DNA of 6,120 nucleotides from NCBI GenBank assembly GCA_010025475.1, contig RGTE01000067.1, forward strand, positions 1 to 6,120. Reading direction: 5' to 3'. Positions 1 to 5,823 of the stretch are shown here, one piece after another (position 1 is the stretch's first letter; each line of letters starts with the position of its first letter). The notes beneath the pieces were generated by a model. That model searched no databases. It was given only the letters and a program-made list of their open reading frames with translations, and was not told where the DNA came from. Origin of the DNA: Verrucomicrobiota bacterium. Lineage in GTDB: Bacteria > Verrucomicrobiota > Verrucomicrobiia > Methylacidiphilales > Verrucolacustridaceae. The position numbers were made by a program, and so were the translations under genes.

Positions 1-377
1 CCCTGCTGTGCCTGGGCTTTCTTCAACCGATGCGGACAAAGATAATTTTGACGCCCCTTCAGCAAAGCCGCAGTGAACTCAAATGGCACCAACGACTGCA
101 CGATCGGCACGTCTTTCCCAAATAACTGCTCTTGGAGATGAATCGTATAGGTGCTGACGATGGCTTTCCGTCCCAACTCGCCGGCCGCATAGGCTGCCGG
201 CACCAGATAAGCCAGACTTTTGCCCGTTCCTGTGCCCGCCTCCACCACGAGGTGTCGCTTCCCCTCGATCACCTCCGCCACCTTCTCCGCCATTTTCGCC
301 TGCCCCGGTCGCGACTCATATCCCTTCGCCCCCGCCAAAGCTCCTTCACGCCCGAAGAAACCCCTGACTGCCTCCAT
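1..377 (-). CDS. dinG: DinG/XPD-family ATP-dependent DNA helicase, N-terminal part (cut by window edge)
   Basis: Superfamily 2 helicases of the DinG/XPD/Rad3 type unwind DNA 5'->3' using ATP and usually an Fe-S cluster, in repair and in clearing R-loops or replication conflicts. I translated the minus strand from the ATG at 377; 125 codons are present and the gene runs off the left edge. Visible motifs are a Q-motif-like RPGQ (residues 23-26), Walker A EAGTGTGKS (46-54), motif Ia IVSTYTIHLQEQL (73-85), and LLKGRQNYLC (106-114), whose Cys114 fits the first cluster-binding cysteine of the family. The start is ATG 377, with a G-run five bases upstream; an in-frame GTG at 413 is an alternative, and an in-frame TAG lies just upstream of that. 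The gene is divergent from the redoxin gene. Family assignment is firm; DinG itself versus a YoaA-like paralogue cannot be decided from this fragment. Confidence 0.88.
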   Translation of the reverse strand, partial: MEAVRGFFGREGALAGAKGYESRPGQAKMAEKVAEVIEGKRHLVVEAGTGTGKSLAYLVPAAYAAGELGRKAIVSTYTIHLQEQLFGKDVPIVQSLVPFEFTAALLKGRQNYLCPHRLKKAQAQQ

Positions 378-552
378 CAGGCCCCCGTGATGAACCCCGT
401 TTTTACCCTTCACCCGCCCATCATTGATTTCCCGTGCCTAACTTCAACTTAATCTTCTTCCTAATCTCACTTTCCACCTCTCGTTTTCCACCTTCCCCTT
501 GACCCCGTTCATCCCGACTTGACCCCCCCATGTTCCATGGAATGTTTGCTTG
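378..552. promoter_or_regulatory. Divergent intergenic region with pyrimidine tract and short direct repeats
   Basis: This 175-bp gap lies between the divergent helicase and redoxin starts, so promoters for both should be here. From about 424 to 536 the plus strand is strongly pyrimidine-rich. Two direct repeats are visible: TTTCCACCT at 471-479 and 485-493 (14-bp period), and CTTGACCCC at 498-506 and 518-526 (20-bp period, about two helical turns). TTGACC within the second repeat resembles a sigma-70 -35 box. From the copy at 519-524, the best-placed -10 (AATGTT, 541-546) is poor and would leave almost no leader before the redoxin ATG. I therefore cannot assign a promoter with confidence; the 20-bp repeat could equally be an operator. 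Confidence 0.35.
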
Positions 553-1149
553 ATGAAATACCTCCTCCCTCTCCTTGGCGGCTTCATCCTCCATCTCTCG
601 GCTTTCGCCGCCCTTGAACCCGGCCAGGAAGCCCCCGACTTCACCCTCAACGATTCCAAAGGCCAACCCCGCAAGCTGTCCGAATTCCGCGGAAAGATCG
701 TCGTTCTGGAATGGTTGAACCACGACTGTCCCTTCGTGAAAAAGCATTACGGCAGCGGCAATATGCAGAAGCTCCAAAAGGAATACACCGCCAAGGGCGT
801 TGTCTGGCTGTCCATCCTCTCCTCCGCCCCCGGCAAACAGGGCCACCGTACCGGTCCCCAAGCCGACGCCGACACCAAGGACAAGAGCGCCTCGCCCACC
901 GCCGTTCTGCTCGATCCCGCCGGGGAAGTGGGACAAAAGTACGAGGCCAAGACCACCCCGGACATGTTCGTCATCAATCAGGAGGGAAAAGTCATTTACG
1001 CCGGCGCCATTGACAGTATCCGCTCCACGGATTCCGCTGACATCGCCAAGGCCGAAAACTACGTCCGCCAGACCCTGGATGCCGCCCTCGCCGGGAAACC
1101 CGTCCCCACGCCAAAGACCACCCCGTATGGTTGTTCGGTGAAGTACTAA
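553..1149 (+). CDS. Exported redoxin / AhpC-TSA-like thioredoxin-fold protein
   Basis: This is a 198-residue thioredoxin-fold protein of the AhpC/TSA-redoxin group, probably a periplasmic thiol oxidoreductase or peroxiredoxin-like protein; its substrate is unknown. Residues 1-19/20 form a signal peptide (MKYLLPLLGG, hydrophobic core, AFA-A cleavage region). The redoxin domain begins at GQEAPDFTLND (24-34). The active-site loop is NHDCPFVKKHY (56-66), with Cys59 but no second CXXC cysteine (position 62 is Val) and no classical peroxiredoxin PxxxTxxC. TTPDMFV (134-140) contains the expected cis-proline. The only other cysteine, Cys194, sits in the C-terminal PYGCSVKY, a tail I associate with this subfamily, and could be the resolving or partner thiol. 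ATG 553 is preferred over an in-frame TTG at 550; the Shine-Dalgarno sequence is weak (GGAA at 539-542). The gene is divergent from the helicase and convergent with the DUF721-like gene. Confidence 0.88.
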   Translation: MKYLLPLLGGFILHLSAFAALEPGQEAPDFTLNDSKGQPRKLSEFRGKIVVLEWLNHDCPFVKKHYGSGNMQKLQKEYTAKGVVWLSILSSAPGKQGHRTGPQADADTKDKSASPTAVLLDPAGEVGQKYEAKTTPDMFVINQEGKVIYAGAIDSIRSTDSADIAKAENYVRQTLDAALAGKPVPTPKTTPYGCSVKY

Positions 1150-1168
1150 TTTTTTCGATTCCGTTGAG

Positions 1169-1216
1169 GTTTACATTTACGAAACTGCCCTGCTGGAAGG
1201 CCTCGTAAACGTAATC
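1169..1216. terminator. Imperfect inverted repeat between convergent genes (possible bidirectional transcription end)
   Basis: In the 90-bp gap between the convergent redoxin and DUF721-like genes, GTTTACATTTACGA (1169-1182) pairs with TCGTAAACGTAATC (1203-1216), 12 of 14 positions, around a 20-base loop. Alternative partners overlap it: TCGTAAA recurs at 1215-1221, and CGTTTAC (1237-1243) pairs with GTAAACG (1206-1212). The location suits a shared transcription end, but the stem is AT-rich and lacks a following U-tract; the only T-run (1150-1155) precedes it on the plus strand. It is therefore not a canonical intrinsic terminator. A protein-binding palindrome is an alternative. Confidence 0.3.
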
Positions 1217-1239
1217 GTAAAAGACCAAGGCCCGGCCGT

Positions 1240-1947
1240 TTACCGAAACGCTAGTCTTCGAATCTTTACTCCAAGTTTCTCGGAAAGCTTCGTTTTCAAA
1301 TCCTCCCGCCTGGCCAGCTCATGCCGGCGAGTTGAACTCAGGCACCGCAGATAGGCCACCCCCTTCAGTCCGTCGACGCGGTCAAGAATCGCCTCCTGCG
1401 CCGACTCCTCACCCGCCGCCGCCGCCCACGCCTCCTGCAGTCGCATCTGACCGCCCCGCGCGCGGTTTTCCACTTTCTCCACCACCTCCGCCAGCAACCG
1501 TTTCCGGATTCCATCGGCCGCCGCCTTGGGATCCCTGCCCTTGCCCTCCATCCCGCCCGCCCGGCTGTACAACTCCAGCTCGCGCGGCGTCATTCCGCGG
1601 CCGTGCGCCTGCCGGAACGACTCCTGCAGCCCCGTGGCCGCTTCCTGCCGCCGGGCCATCAAATCGTAGGTCTTTCTCTCGATCTTGAGCCGGTCGGCAT
1701 CCCTCGCCGACCTGTTGCCCAGCAGCTCGATCATCACCACCCGGCGGGTCACCAAATAATCCATCCTTGTCACCTTCAGCCACGGCCGCTCCGCCGTCCC
1801 CTCCCCGATATACCGGTACAAACCCGCATCCTCCGCCGCCGTCCGCCGGCGTTTCGACTTCATCTCCCGTCCCAGCCCGAGAATTTTGTAGGAGACCATC
1901 TCCTTCTTTTTGGAACTGCTGTCCTGCTCCCATGGCCTCGGGCTCAT
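1240..1947 (-). CDS. DUF721/DciA-like protein with long N-terminal extension
   Basis: This encodes 235 residues. The C-terminal third (about 145-235) resembles DUF721/DciA, the family that helps load the replicative helicase DnaB in many bacteria lacking DnaC. The signs are a helical stretch, the AW-AAAAGEESAQ segment (matching the family's W..vvG..la), a strand-like GVAYLRCLSSTRRHELARRE (matching V.v.sSaw..EL), then LKTKLSEKLG and a basic end, KIRRLAFR. Residues 1-140 are charged and mostly helical (RDADRLKIERKTYDLMARRQEA) and I do not recognise them; standalone DciA proteins are often only 100-160 residues. The start is uncertain: ATG 1947, ATG 1899 (AAGGAG directly against it) and ATG 1863 (MKSKRRR, GGGAG directly upstream) are all possible. 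It lies about 100 bp downstream of the MFS gene on the same strand. The DUF721 call is from recalled motifs only. Confidence 0.6.
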   Translation of the reverse strand: MSPRPWEQDSSSKKKEMVSYKILGLGREMKSKRRRTAAEDAGLYRYIGEGTAERPWLKVTRMDYLVTRRVVMIELLGNRSARDADRLKIERKTYDLMARRQEAATGLQESFRQAHGRGMTPRELELYSRAGGMEGKGRDPKAAADGIRKRLLAEVVEKVENRARGGQMRLQEAWAAAAGEESAQEAILDRVDGLKGVAYLRCLSSTRRHELARREDLKTKLSEKLGVKIRRLAFR

Positions 1948-2048
1948 CCTCTTTTTCTATCTTCCTACCCGATTCTGCCCACCGCTTCCCCTTGGACTCT
2001 GAAACAACCTCCGAATGTTTCCCTAACAATCCCCCTATCTCCTAAATG
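1948..2048. other. Intergenic gap, purine-rich on the minus strand
   Basis: About 100 bp separates the MFS gene from the DUF721-like start. The minus strand is purine-rich, like the 424-536 tract. I see no hairpin with a T-run and no convincing -35/-10 pair, so I cannot say whether the DUF721-like gene is read from the upstream operon or from its own promoter. The restored frame of the MFS gene would end at 2049. Confidence 0.4.
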
Positions 2049-2055
2049 CTATCTT

Positions 2056-3270
2056 CTATCTACTCCCCAAAGAGTCCACGCCCCCAAAATGAACCACACC
2101 CCGTTGAGAATCACCGCCTCCCGCAACCCCGCCACGGAGGCCAACGCTCCAAACGCCAGCGGCCCGACGATTGACGATTCCCGCCAATTTTCCTGCAAAT
2201 CCCCACAAGCCAAACACCTCCCCCTGCTGACCCAGCGGCGTGATCTCCGCCACGGCCGCGCGGCCCGCCGATTGCAACCATCCCATCCCCAGTCCCGCCA
2301 TCGCCGCCACCGCGTAAAACGATCCGGTCGAATGGCTCAGCCATGCTCCTAGGCTCACCACAATCCATAACCCCAAGGCCGACAGCAGCACCGGCTTCGC
2401 CCCGGTTTGATCCTGCCATGGACCCGTGACCAGCGCCCCCACCGCCGCCGCCACCTGCAAAACCACAAACAGCTTCACCGTGTCCTCCAGACTGAAACCG
2501 ATCTCCTTGGTGGCGTAAATCGAGGAGAATCCCACCACGGCGCTCAGCCCGGTCAGGGAGGCGCCCAACCCCAAAAGCAACCGGAGCAACTCAGGACGAT
2601 TCCGTACCGTCGCCCAAAGGTCGCGCCAACCGGGCTCGATTTCCGATTCCGGGATGGGCTGGGCCCGCTCCCGCAGAAAAAGGATCGTCGGCAGGGCTGC
2701 CAGCATCATGAATCCCGCCGTTGCCGGGAACACTTTTTTTGCCGCGTCCCCTCCCTGGGACAAAATCCAGAGGGCCAAAGCCAGGGAAGCCAGTCCGCCC
2801 AGATAACCAAAAGCCCAACCGTAGGCGGAAATCCGCCCCCTTTGCCCCGGCGGGGCCAGCTCGGGCAAAAACGCGGCCACCAGATTGGCGTTCGCCACCA
2901 CCACGCATCCGATGACCACCGCCACGCCTCTGCCGGAAAGACCGATCCAGGCCGTCGCTCCGACACAGGCGAGAGTCAGCCAGACCAACAGGGGTTTCTT
3001 CGATGCTTTGCGATCGGCCCATCGCCCCAGCACCGGCCCGGCCAGCATGGCCAGTGCCGCGGAAGTGGACAACGCCGCACCCCAGACAAACTCCGCCCAC
3101 GGGGCCCCGCCGCACACGGATCGGGTAAAAAAGACCCCGCCCACCACCGTCACCACCACCGTCACAAAGGCACTGTTGGCGAAATCGTACCAGCACCAGG
3201 CAAAGATCTCCCCCTTTCCCACCCTCAGCTTCCCCTTCTCGCCCCCGTCCACCTTCACGTTCCCATTCAC
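2056..3270 (-). CDS. UMF1/Atg22-type MFS transporter, C-terminus frameshifted
   Basis: This inner-membrane major facilitator protein resembles the UMF1/Atg22 group; its substrate is unknown. Signatures are WCWYDFANSAF (25-35), an MFS motif-A-like GRWADRKASKKP (82-93), SAYGWAFGYLGG (148-159) and SAGRAAVAEITPLGQQGEVFGLWG (334-357). Ten hydrophobic helices are intact and an eleventh begins at 352. From residue 367 the reading frame is wrong: the last 38 residues are hydrophilic and Gly/Arg-rich. Removing one copy of a 7-bp tandem duplication (2166-2179) restores GPLAFGALASVAG and a twelfth helix, AVILNGVWFILGAWTLWG, ending at a TAG at 2049-2051, again 404 residues. The first codon is GTG 3270, 16 bp after the DUF971 stop. 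GTG 3222 (residue 17) has a better Shine-Dalgarno sequence (AAGGGGA, eight bases upstream) and may be the real start. Family call is strong; as sequenced the gene is probably non-functional or mis-sequenced. Confidence 0.85.
   Translation of the reverse strand: MNGNVKVDGGEKGKLRVGKGEIFAWCWYDFANSAFVTVVVTVVGGVFFTRSVCGGAPWAEFVWGAALSTSAALAMLAGPVLGRWADRKASKKPLLVWLTLACVGATAWIGLSGRGVAVVIGCVVVANANLVAAFLPELAPPGQRGRISAYGWAFGYLGGLASLALALWILSQGGDAAKKVFPATAGFMMLAALPTILFLRERAQPIPESEIEPGWRDLWATVRNRPELLRLLLGLGASLTGLSAVVGFSSIYATKEIGFSLEDTVKLFVVLQVAAAVGALVTGPWQDQTGAKPVLLSALGLWIVVSLGAWLSHSTGSFYAVAAMAGLGMGWLQSAGRAAVAEITPLGQQGEVFGLWGFAGKLAGIVNRRAAGVWSVGLRGGVAGGGDSQRGVVHFGGVDSLGSR
2166..2179. repeat. Perfect 7-bp tandem duplication GACGATT x2, frameshifting the MFS gene
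   Basis: GACGATT occupies 2166-2172 and again 2173-2179. On the coding (minus) strand this reads GGAATCGTC-AATCGTC-GGGCCG. With a single copy it reads GGA ATC GTC GGG CCG, that is GIVGP, the expected sequence at the start of the penultimate helix in this transporter family. The net change is +7 bp (+1 frame). Confidence 0.9.
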
Positions 3271-3286
3271 GACAACTTCTTCGCGC

Positions 3287-3589
3287 TCAGTCCGCGCTGG
3301 TGATCTTCTTTAGGTACTCCCACGAATAAATCCCCGTGCCGTGACCGTCTTCCCATGTGGGCTGAATGGCGTATCCCCCCACGGCCTGCATCCCCTTCAG
3401 CCGAAAGCTTTCGGAAGTTAGCTCAGCCCCTGCCCCCGGAAGATGTCGCGTCAGTCCCGCTTCCCCGCAGCAAGCCGCGCAGGGACAGCGTTTCCGCAAC
3501 TCCTCCAAAGGGAGATAGCTTTCTTTCCCGTCCGGCCAGCGGATCGCCAACTCGGAACCGACGACCTGTAGATCTGCGGGCGCCTGCAA
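3287..3589 (-). CDS. DUF971 / gamma-butyrobetaine hydroxylase N-terminal-like zinc-binding protein
   Basis: This 100-residue standalone protein belongs to the DUF971 (GBBH-like N-terminal) family, whose bacterial role is not established; in human BBOX1 the same fold binds structural zinc. The body shows LAIRWPDGKESYLPLEELRKRCPCAACCGE (14-43) and YAIQPTWEDGHGTGIYSWEYLKKI (73-96), the two family hallmarks. Predicted zinc ligands are Cys35, Cys37, Cys40 and His83, matching the C-x-C-x2-C...H pattern of BBOX1; Cys41 is extra. No dioxygenase domain follows. The start is TTG at 3589, ten bases after the GlyA-fusion stop and preceded by the G-rich GGCGGGGCGG; there is no ATG or GTG at a usable position. 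Tight spacing on both sides supports co-transcription with the fusion and the MFS gene. Confidence 0.9.
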   Translation of the reverse strand: MQAPADLQVVGSELAIRWPDGKESYLPLEELRKRCPCAACCGEAGLTRHLPGAGAELTSESFRLKGMQAVGGYAIQPTWEDGHGTGIYSWEYLKKITSAD

Positions 3590-3599
3590 CCGCCCCGCC

Positions 3600-5774
3600 T
3601 CAGGCTGGCAGCGGGAACCGTGCGGTCAGTTTCCGGACTTCGCCCCGCACCGCCTCCAGCCCCGCCGGATCATTCCGCTGCTGCAACGCTTGATGGATGA
3701 GGTTCGCAATGTCGAACATTTCCGATTCCCGCATGCCCCGGGTGGTCATCGCCGGCGTGCCCAAACGGATCCCGGAGGGCCGCATCGGCGAAGCGGTGTC
3801 GAACGGAATGGAATTCTTGTTCACGGTAATGCCGGCATGGTCGAGGGCTTCCTGCGCGATTTTGCCGTCCATCCCTGCCGGCCGGAGGTCCACCAGCATC
3901 AGATGGTTGTCGGTCCCGCCGGAAACGATCCGATAACCATTCCGCTTCAATCCTTCGGCCAAAGCCCGGGCGTTCCGCACCACCTGGGCCTGATACGTCT
4001 TGAACTCCGGCTTGAGCGCCTCGAGGAAACAGACGCCCTTGGCCGCGATCACATGCATCAGGGGTCCACCCTGCACCCCGGGGAAGACCATCGCGTCGAT
4101 CTCCTTCGCGTACTTCGCCTTGCAAAGAATGATCCCGCCCCGCGGTCCGCGCAGACCCTTGTGGGTCGTGGTGGTCACGAAATCCGCATACGGCACCGGA
4201 TTCGGGTGCACCCCGCCGGCCACGAGTCCGGAAACGTGGGCCATGTCCGCAAACAACAGCGCTCCCACCTTGTCGGAAATTTCCCGCATCCGCGCGTAGT
4301 CCAGCAGCCGCGGATAGGCCGAAGCCCCGACGGTGATCATCTTCGGTTGGAACTCTACCGCCGCCCGTTCCAGCGAATCGTAATCCACCAGTTCCGTCTT
4401 CTCCTGCACCCCGTAGTGACGCACGGTATAAAACATCCCGGAAAAATTTTTCGGGTGACCGTGGGTAAGGTGGCCCCCGTGAGCCAGATCCATGGTCAGG
4501 ATCTTGTCGCCCGGCTTGAGGAAGGCGAAGTACACGGCGGTGTTGGCCTGCGCGCCGGAATGGGGCTGCACGTTCGCGTGCTCCGCCCCAAAAAGTTCCT
4601 TCGCCCGGTCGATCGCCGCCTGCTCCACCACGTCCACATGCTCGCACCCCCCGTACCAGCGGCGGCCCGGGTAGCCCTCCGCATACTTGTTGGTCAGGCA
4701 ACTGCCTTGGGCCTGCATCACCGCCGCACTCGTGAAATTTTCCGAGGCGATCAGCTCGATGTTTTCGGACTGCCGCCGATGCTCCTGACGGATGGCCTCC
4801 GCCACCACCGGATCGGTCCTGGCCAAATCGGGACCCACCGCCTCCCCCCGGCCGACTCCCGCGAGCGAAGCCAACCGTTCCACCCTGCCCTCAAAACGAC
4901 CCGAGGCAAAGGCACTGGTGATCCACGCCTGCACACACGCCCGCGCATCGGAAGCTCCCAGTTCGTCCGCCCCCAGGCAAAGCACGTTGGCATTGTAACG
5001 TTCCCGCGACTTCCGTGCCGCCTCGGGGGTGTCCACCGCCGCTGCCCGCACTTTGGGAAAACGGTTGGCCGCCATCGCCAGCCCGATTCCCGTTCTCCCC
5101 ACCAGCACCGCACCCTGGATCCGGCCCTCGGAAATCGCCTCGGCAGCCGCTTTGGCGATTTCCGGAAATTCCGCCACATCGTTGGACGGAAGACTCAGGG
5201 TGGCAAAGCCTTCCCGCCTGAGCACTTCGGTCGCCTCGGCCAGCAGGATCCTGGCCGTGGCGTCGCCTCCCAATCCCACGGTCATCTGGCCGGCCGCACC
5301 GGCCATGGCCGGCACCTTGCCGTTGCGCACCACCTCCAGCAGGTGGGGAATCGCCTGCCGGATCTGGTCGCGACAGGCCCGGTACGTCTCCCGCGATTGG
5401 CCGATCGGATCGTCCACCTCGCGCTCTTCCGGGGAAAGCCCGGGTTGAAATTCCCGCAGAAGAAAAATTTTATCCGCCGCGTTCGGGTAAAGAAGCAGGA
5501 GGGAATCGAGGTGCCCGTAGGTCATCACGAAAATATGATCCGCCCGACGCACCTGTTCGGCCGTGATGGGCTTGCTGCGCAACCGGGAGATGTCGCTGCC
5601 CAGCTCCCGCATCACCTCCACGGCGTGCGGACTGGGTGTCTGCCCGCTGACCGCCCCGATGCCGGCGGATTCCACTTCAATGGCACGCTCGCCATTCAAT
5701 TCCCTTCGGCAAAGCTCCTCCGCCATGGGGCTTCGGCAAACATTGCCGGTGCAGACAAAAACAACCCGTTTCAC
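3600..5774 (-). CDS. glyA: Three-domain fusion: LMW protein tyrosine phosphatase - degenerate RpiB - serine hydroxymethyltransferase
   Basis: This encodes 724 residues in three parts. Residues 1-150 are a low-molecular-weight protein tyrosine phosphatase: P-loop CTGNVCRS with nucleophile Cys8 and Arg14, and general acid Asp122 in DDPIG. Val12 replaces the Thr of YwlE-type arginine phosphatases, favouring tyrosine phosphate. Residues 163-303 are RpiB/LacAB-like ([35 protein letters not shown]) but lack the catalytic residues: E. coli RpiB Cys66, His99 and His10 correspond to Gly226, Arg259 and Ala172. Asp171, Arg293 and Arg297 are kept. Residues 315-724 are a full-length GlyA, which interconverts serine and glycine with tetrahydrofolate: [32 protein letters not shown], Asp510/His513, the PLP lysine Lys539 in TTTTHKG, and Arg670 in GIRLGTPA. 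The start is GTG 5774, with AGGA seven bases upstream; an in-frame TAG at 5786-5788 excludes an earlier start, and the next ATG lies beyond the P-loop. All three domains are in one uninterrupted frame. Confidence 0.93.
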   Translation of the reverse strand: MKRVVFVCTGNVCRSPMAEELCRRELNGERAIEVESAGIGAVSGQTPSPHAVEVMRELGSDISRLRSKPITAEQVRRADHIFVMTYGHLDSLLLLYPNAADKIFLLREFQPGLSPEEREVDDPIGQSRETYRACRDQIRQAIPHLLEVVRNGKVPAMAGAAGQMTVGLGGDATARILLAEATEVLRREGFATLSLPSNDVAEFPEIAKAAAEAISEGRIQGAVLVGRTGIGLAMAANRFPKVRAAAVDTPEAARKSRERYNANVLCLGADELGASDARACVQAWITSAFASGRFEGRVERLASLAGVGRGEAVGPDLARTDPVVAEAIRQEHRRQSENIELIASENFTSAAVMQAQGSCLTNKYAEGYPGRRWYGGCEHVDVVEQAAIDRAKELFGAEHANVQPHSGAQANTAVYFAFLKPGDKILTMDLAHGGHLTHGHPKNFSGMFYTVRHYGVQEKTELVDYDSLERAAVEFQPKMITVGASAYPRLLDYARMREISDKVGALLFADMAHVSGLVAGGVHPNPVPYADFVTTTTHKGLRGPRGGIILCKAKYAKEIDAMVFPGVQGGPLMHVIAAKGVCFLEALKPEFKTYQAQVVRNARALAEGLKRNGYRIVSGGTDNHLMLVDLRPAGMDGKIAQEALDHAGITVNKNSIPFDTASPMRPSGIRLGTPAMTTRGMRESEMFDIANLIHQALQQRNDPAGLEAVRGEVRKLTARFPLPA

Positions 5775-5787
5775 AAATCCATCCTAG
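5771..5787 (-). promoter_or_regulatory. Ribosome-binding site and GTG start overlapped by a 3-codon mini-ORF
   Basis: The minus strand reads AGGA, then seven bases, then GTG (5774). An out-of-frame ATG at 5782 encodes only Met-Asp-Leu and its TGA (5773-5771) overlaps the GTG. The AGGA spacing favours GTG as the true start; the upstream ATG lies directly against the AGG and is poorly placed for initiation. Confidence 0.5.
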
Positions 5788-5793
5788 CCGAAA

Positions 5794-5822
5794 AAAATGG
5801 TCCCGAAAATCCTGCGGGTCAA
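5794..5822 (-). promoter_or_regulatory. Possible sigma-70-like promoter for the fusion gene
   Basis: On the minus strand, TTGACC (5822-5817) and CATTTT (5799-5794) are separated by exactly 17 bases, in the 49-bp gap before the GTG start at 5774. The -35 matches five of six consensus positions; the -10 is weak (three of six). It would give a leader of about 10-15 bases containing the AGGA ribosome-binding site. Such matches also arise by chance, so this is only a candidate. Confidence 0.25.
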
Positions 5823-5823
5823 T

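Noticed and set aside
992..1228. Minus-strand frame beginning with FYDYVYEAFQQGSFVNVNL, which looks protein-like
   Set aside because: It has no natural end in the gap, continues antisense through the redoxin gene with shadow-like composition, and has no convincing start or ribosome-binding site. Its look comes from the TTTACG-type repeats.
1409..2029. 206-codon minus-strand frame overlapping the DUF721-like gene
   Set aside because: Gly-rich, low-complexity translation (runs of G, A and R) with no motif; the overlapping 1240-1947 frame has the DUF721-like C-terminus.
2111..2419. Separate 102-codon minus-strand gene at the 3' end of the MFS gene
   Set aside because: It is a different frame from the one restored by removing the 7-bp duplication and has no transporter-like sequence.
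3287..5774. A carnitine-synthesis link, since DUF971 resembles the gamma-butyrobetaine hydroxylase N-terminus and SHMT can act as an aldolase
   Set aside because: The DUF971 protein has no dioxygenase domain and standalone DUF971 genes are widespread in bacteria, so adjacency alone does not support it.
5791..5818. CCCG...CGGG plus a run of seven T on the minus strand as an intrinsic terminator before the fusion gene
   Set aside because: The stem is only four base pairs and is separated from the T-run by ACCA, too weak to call.
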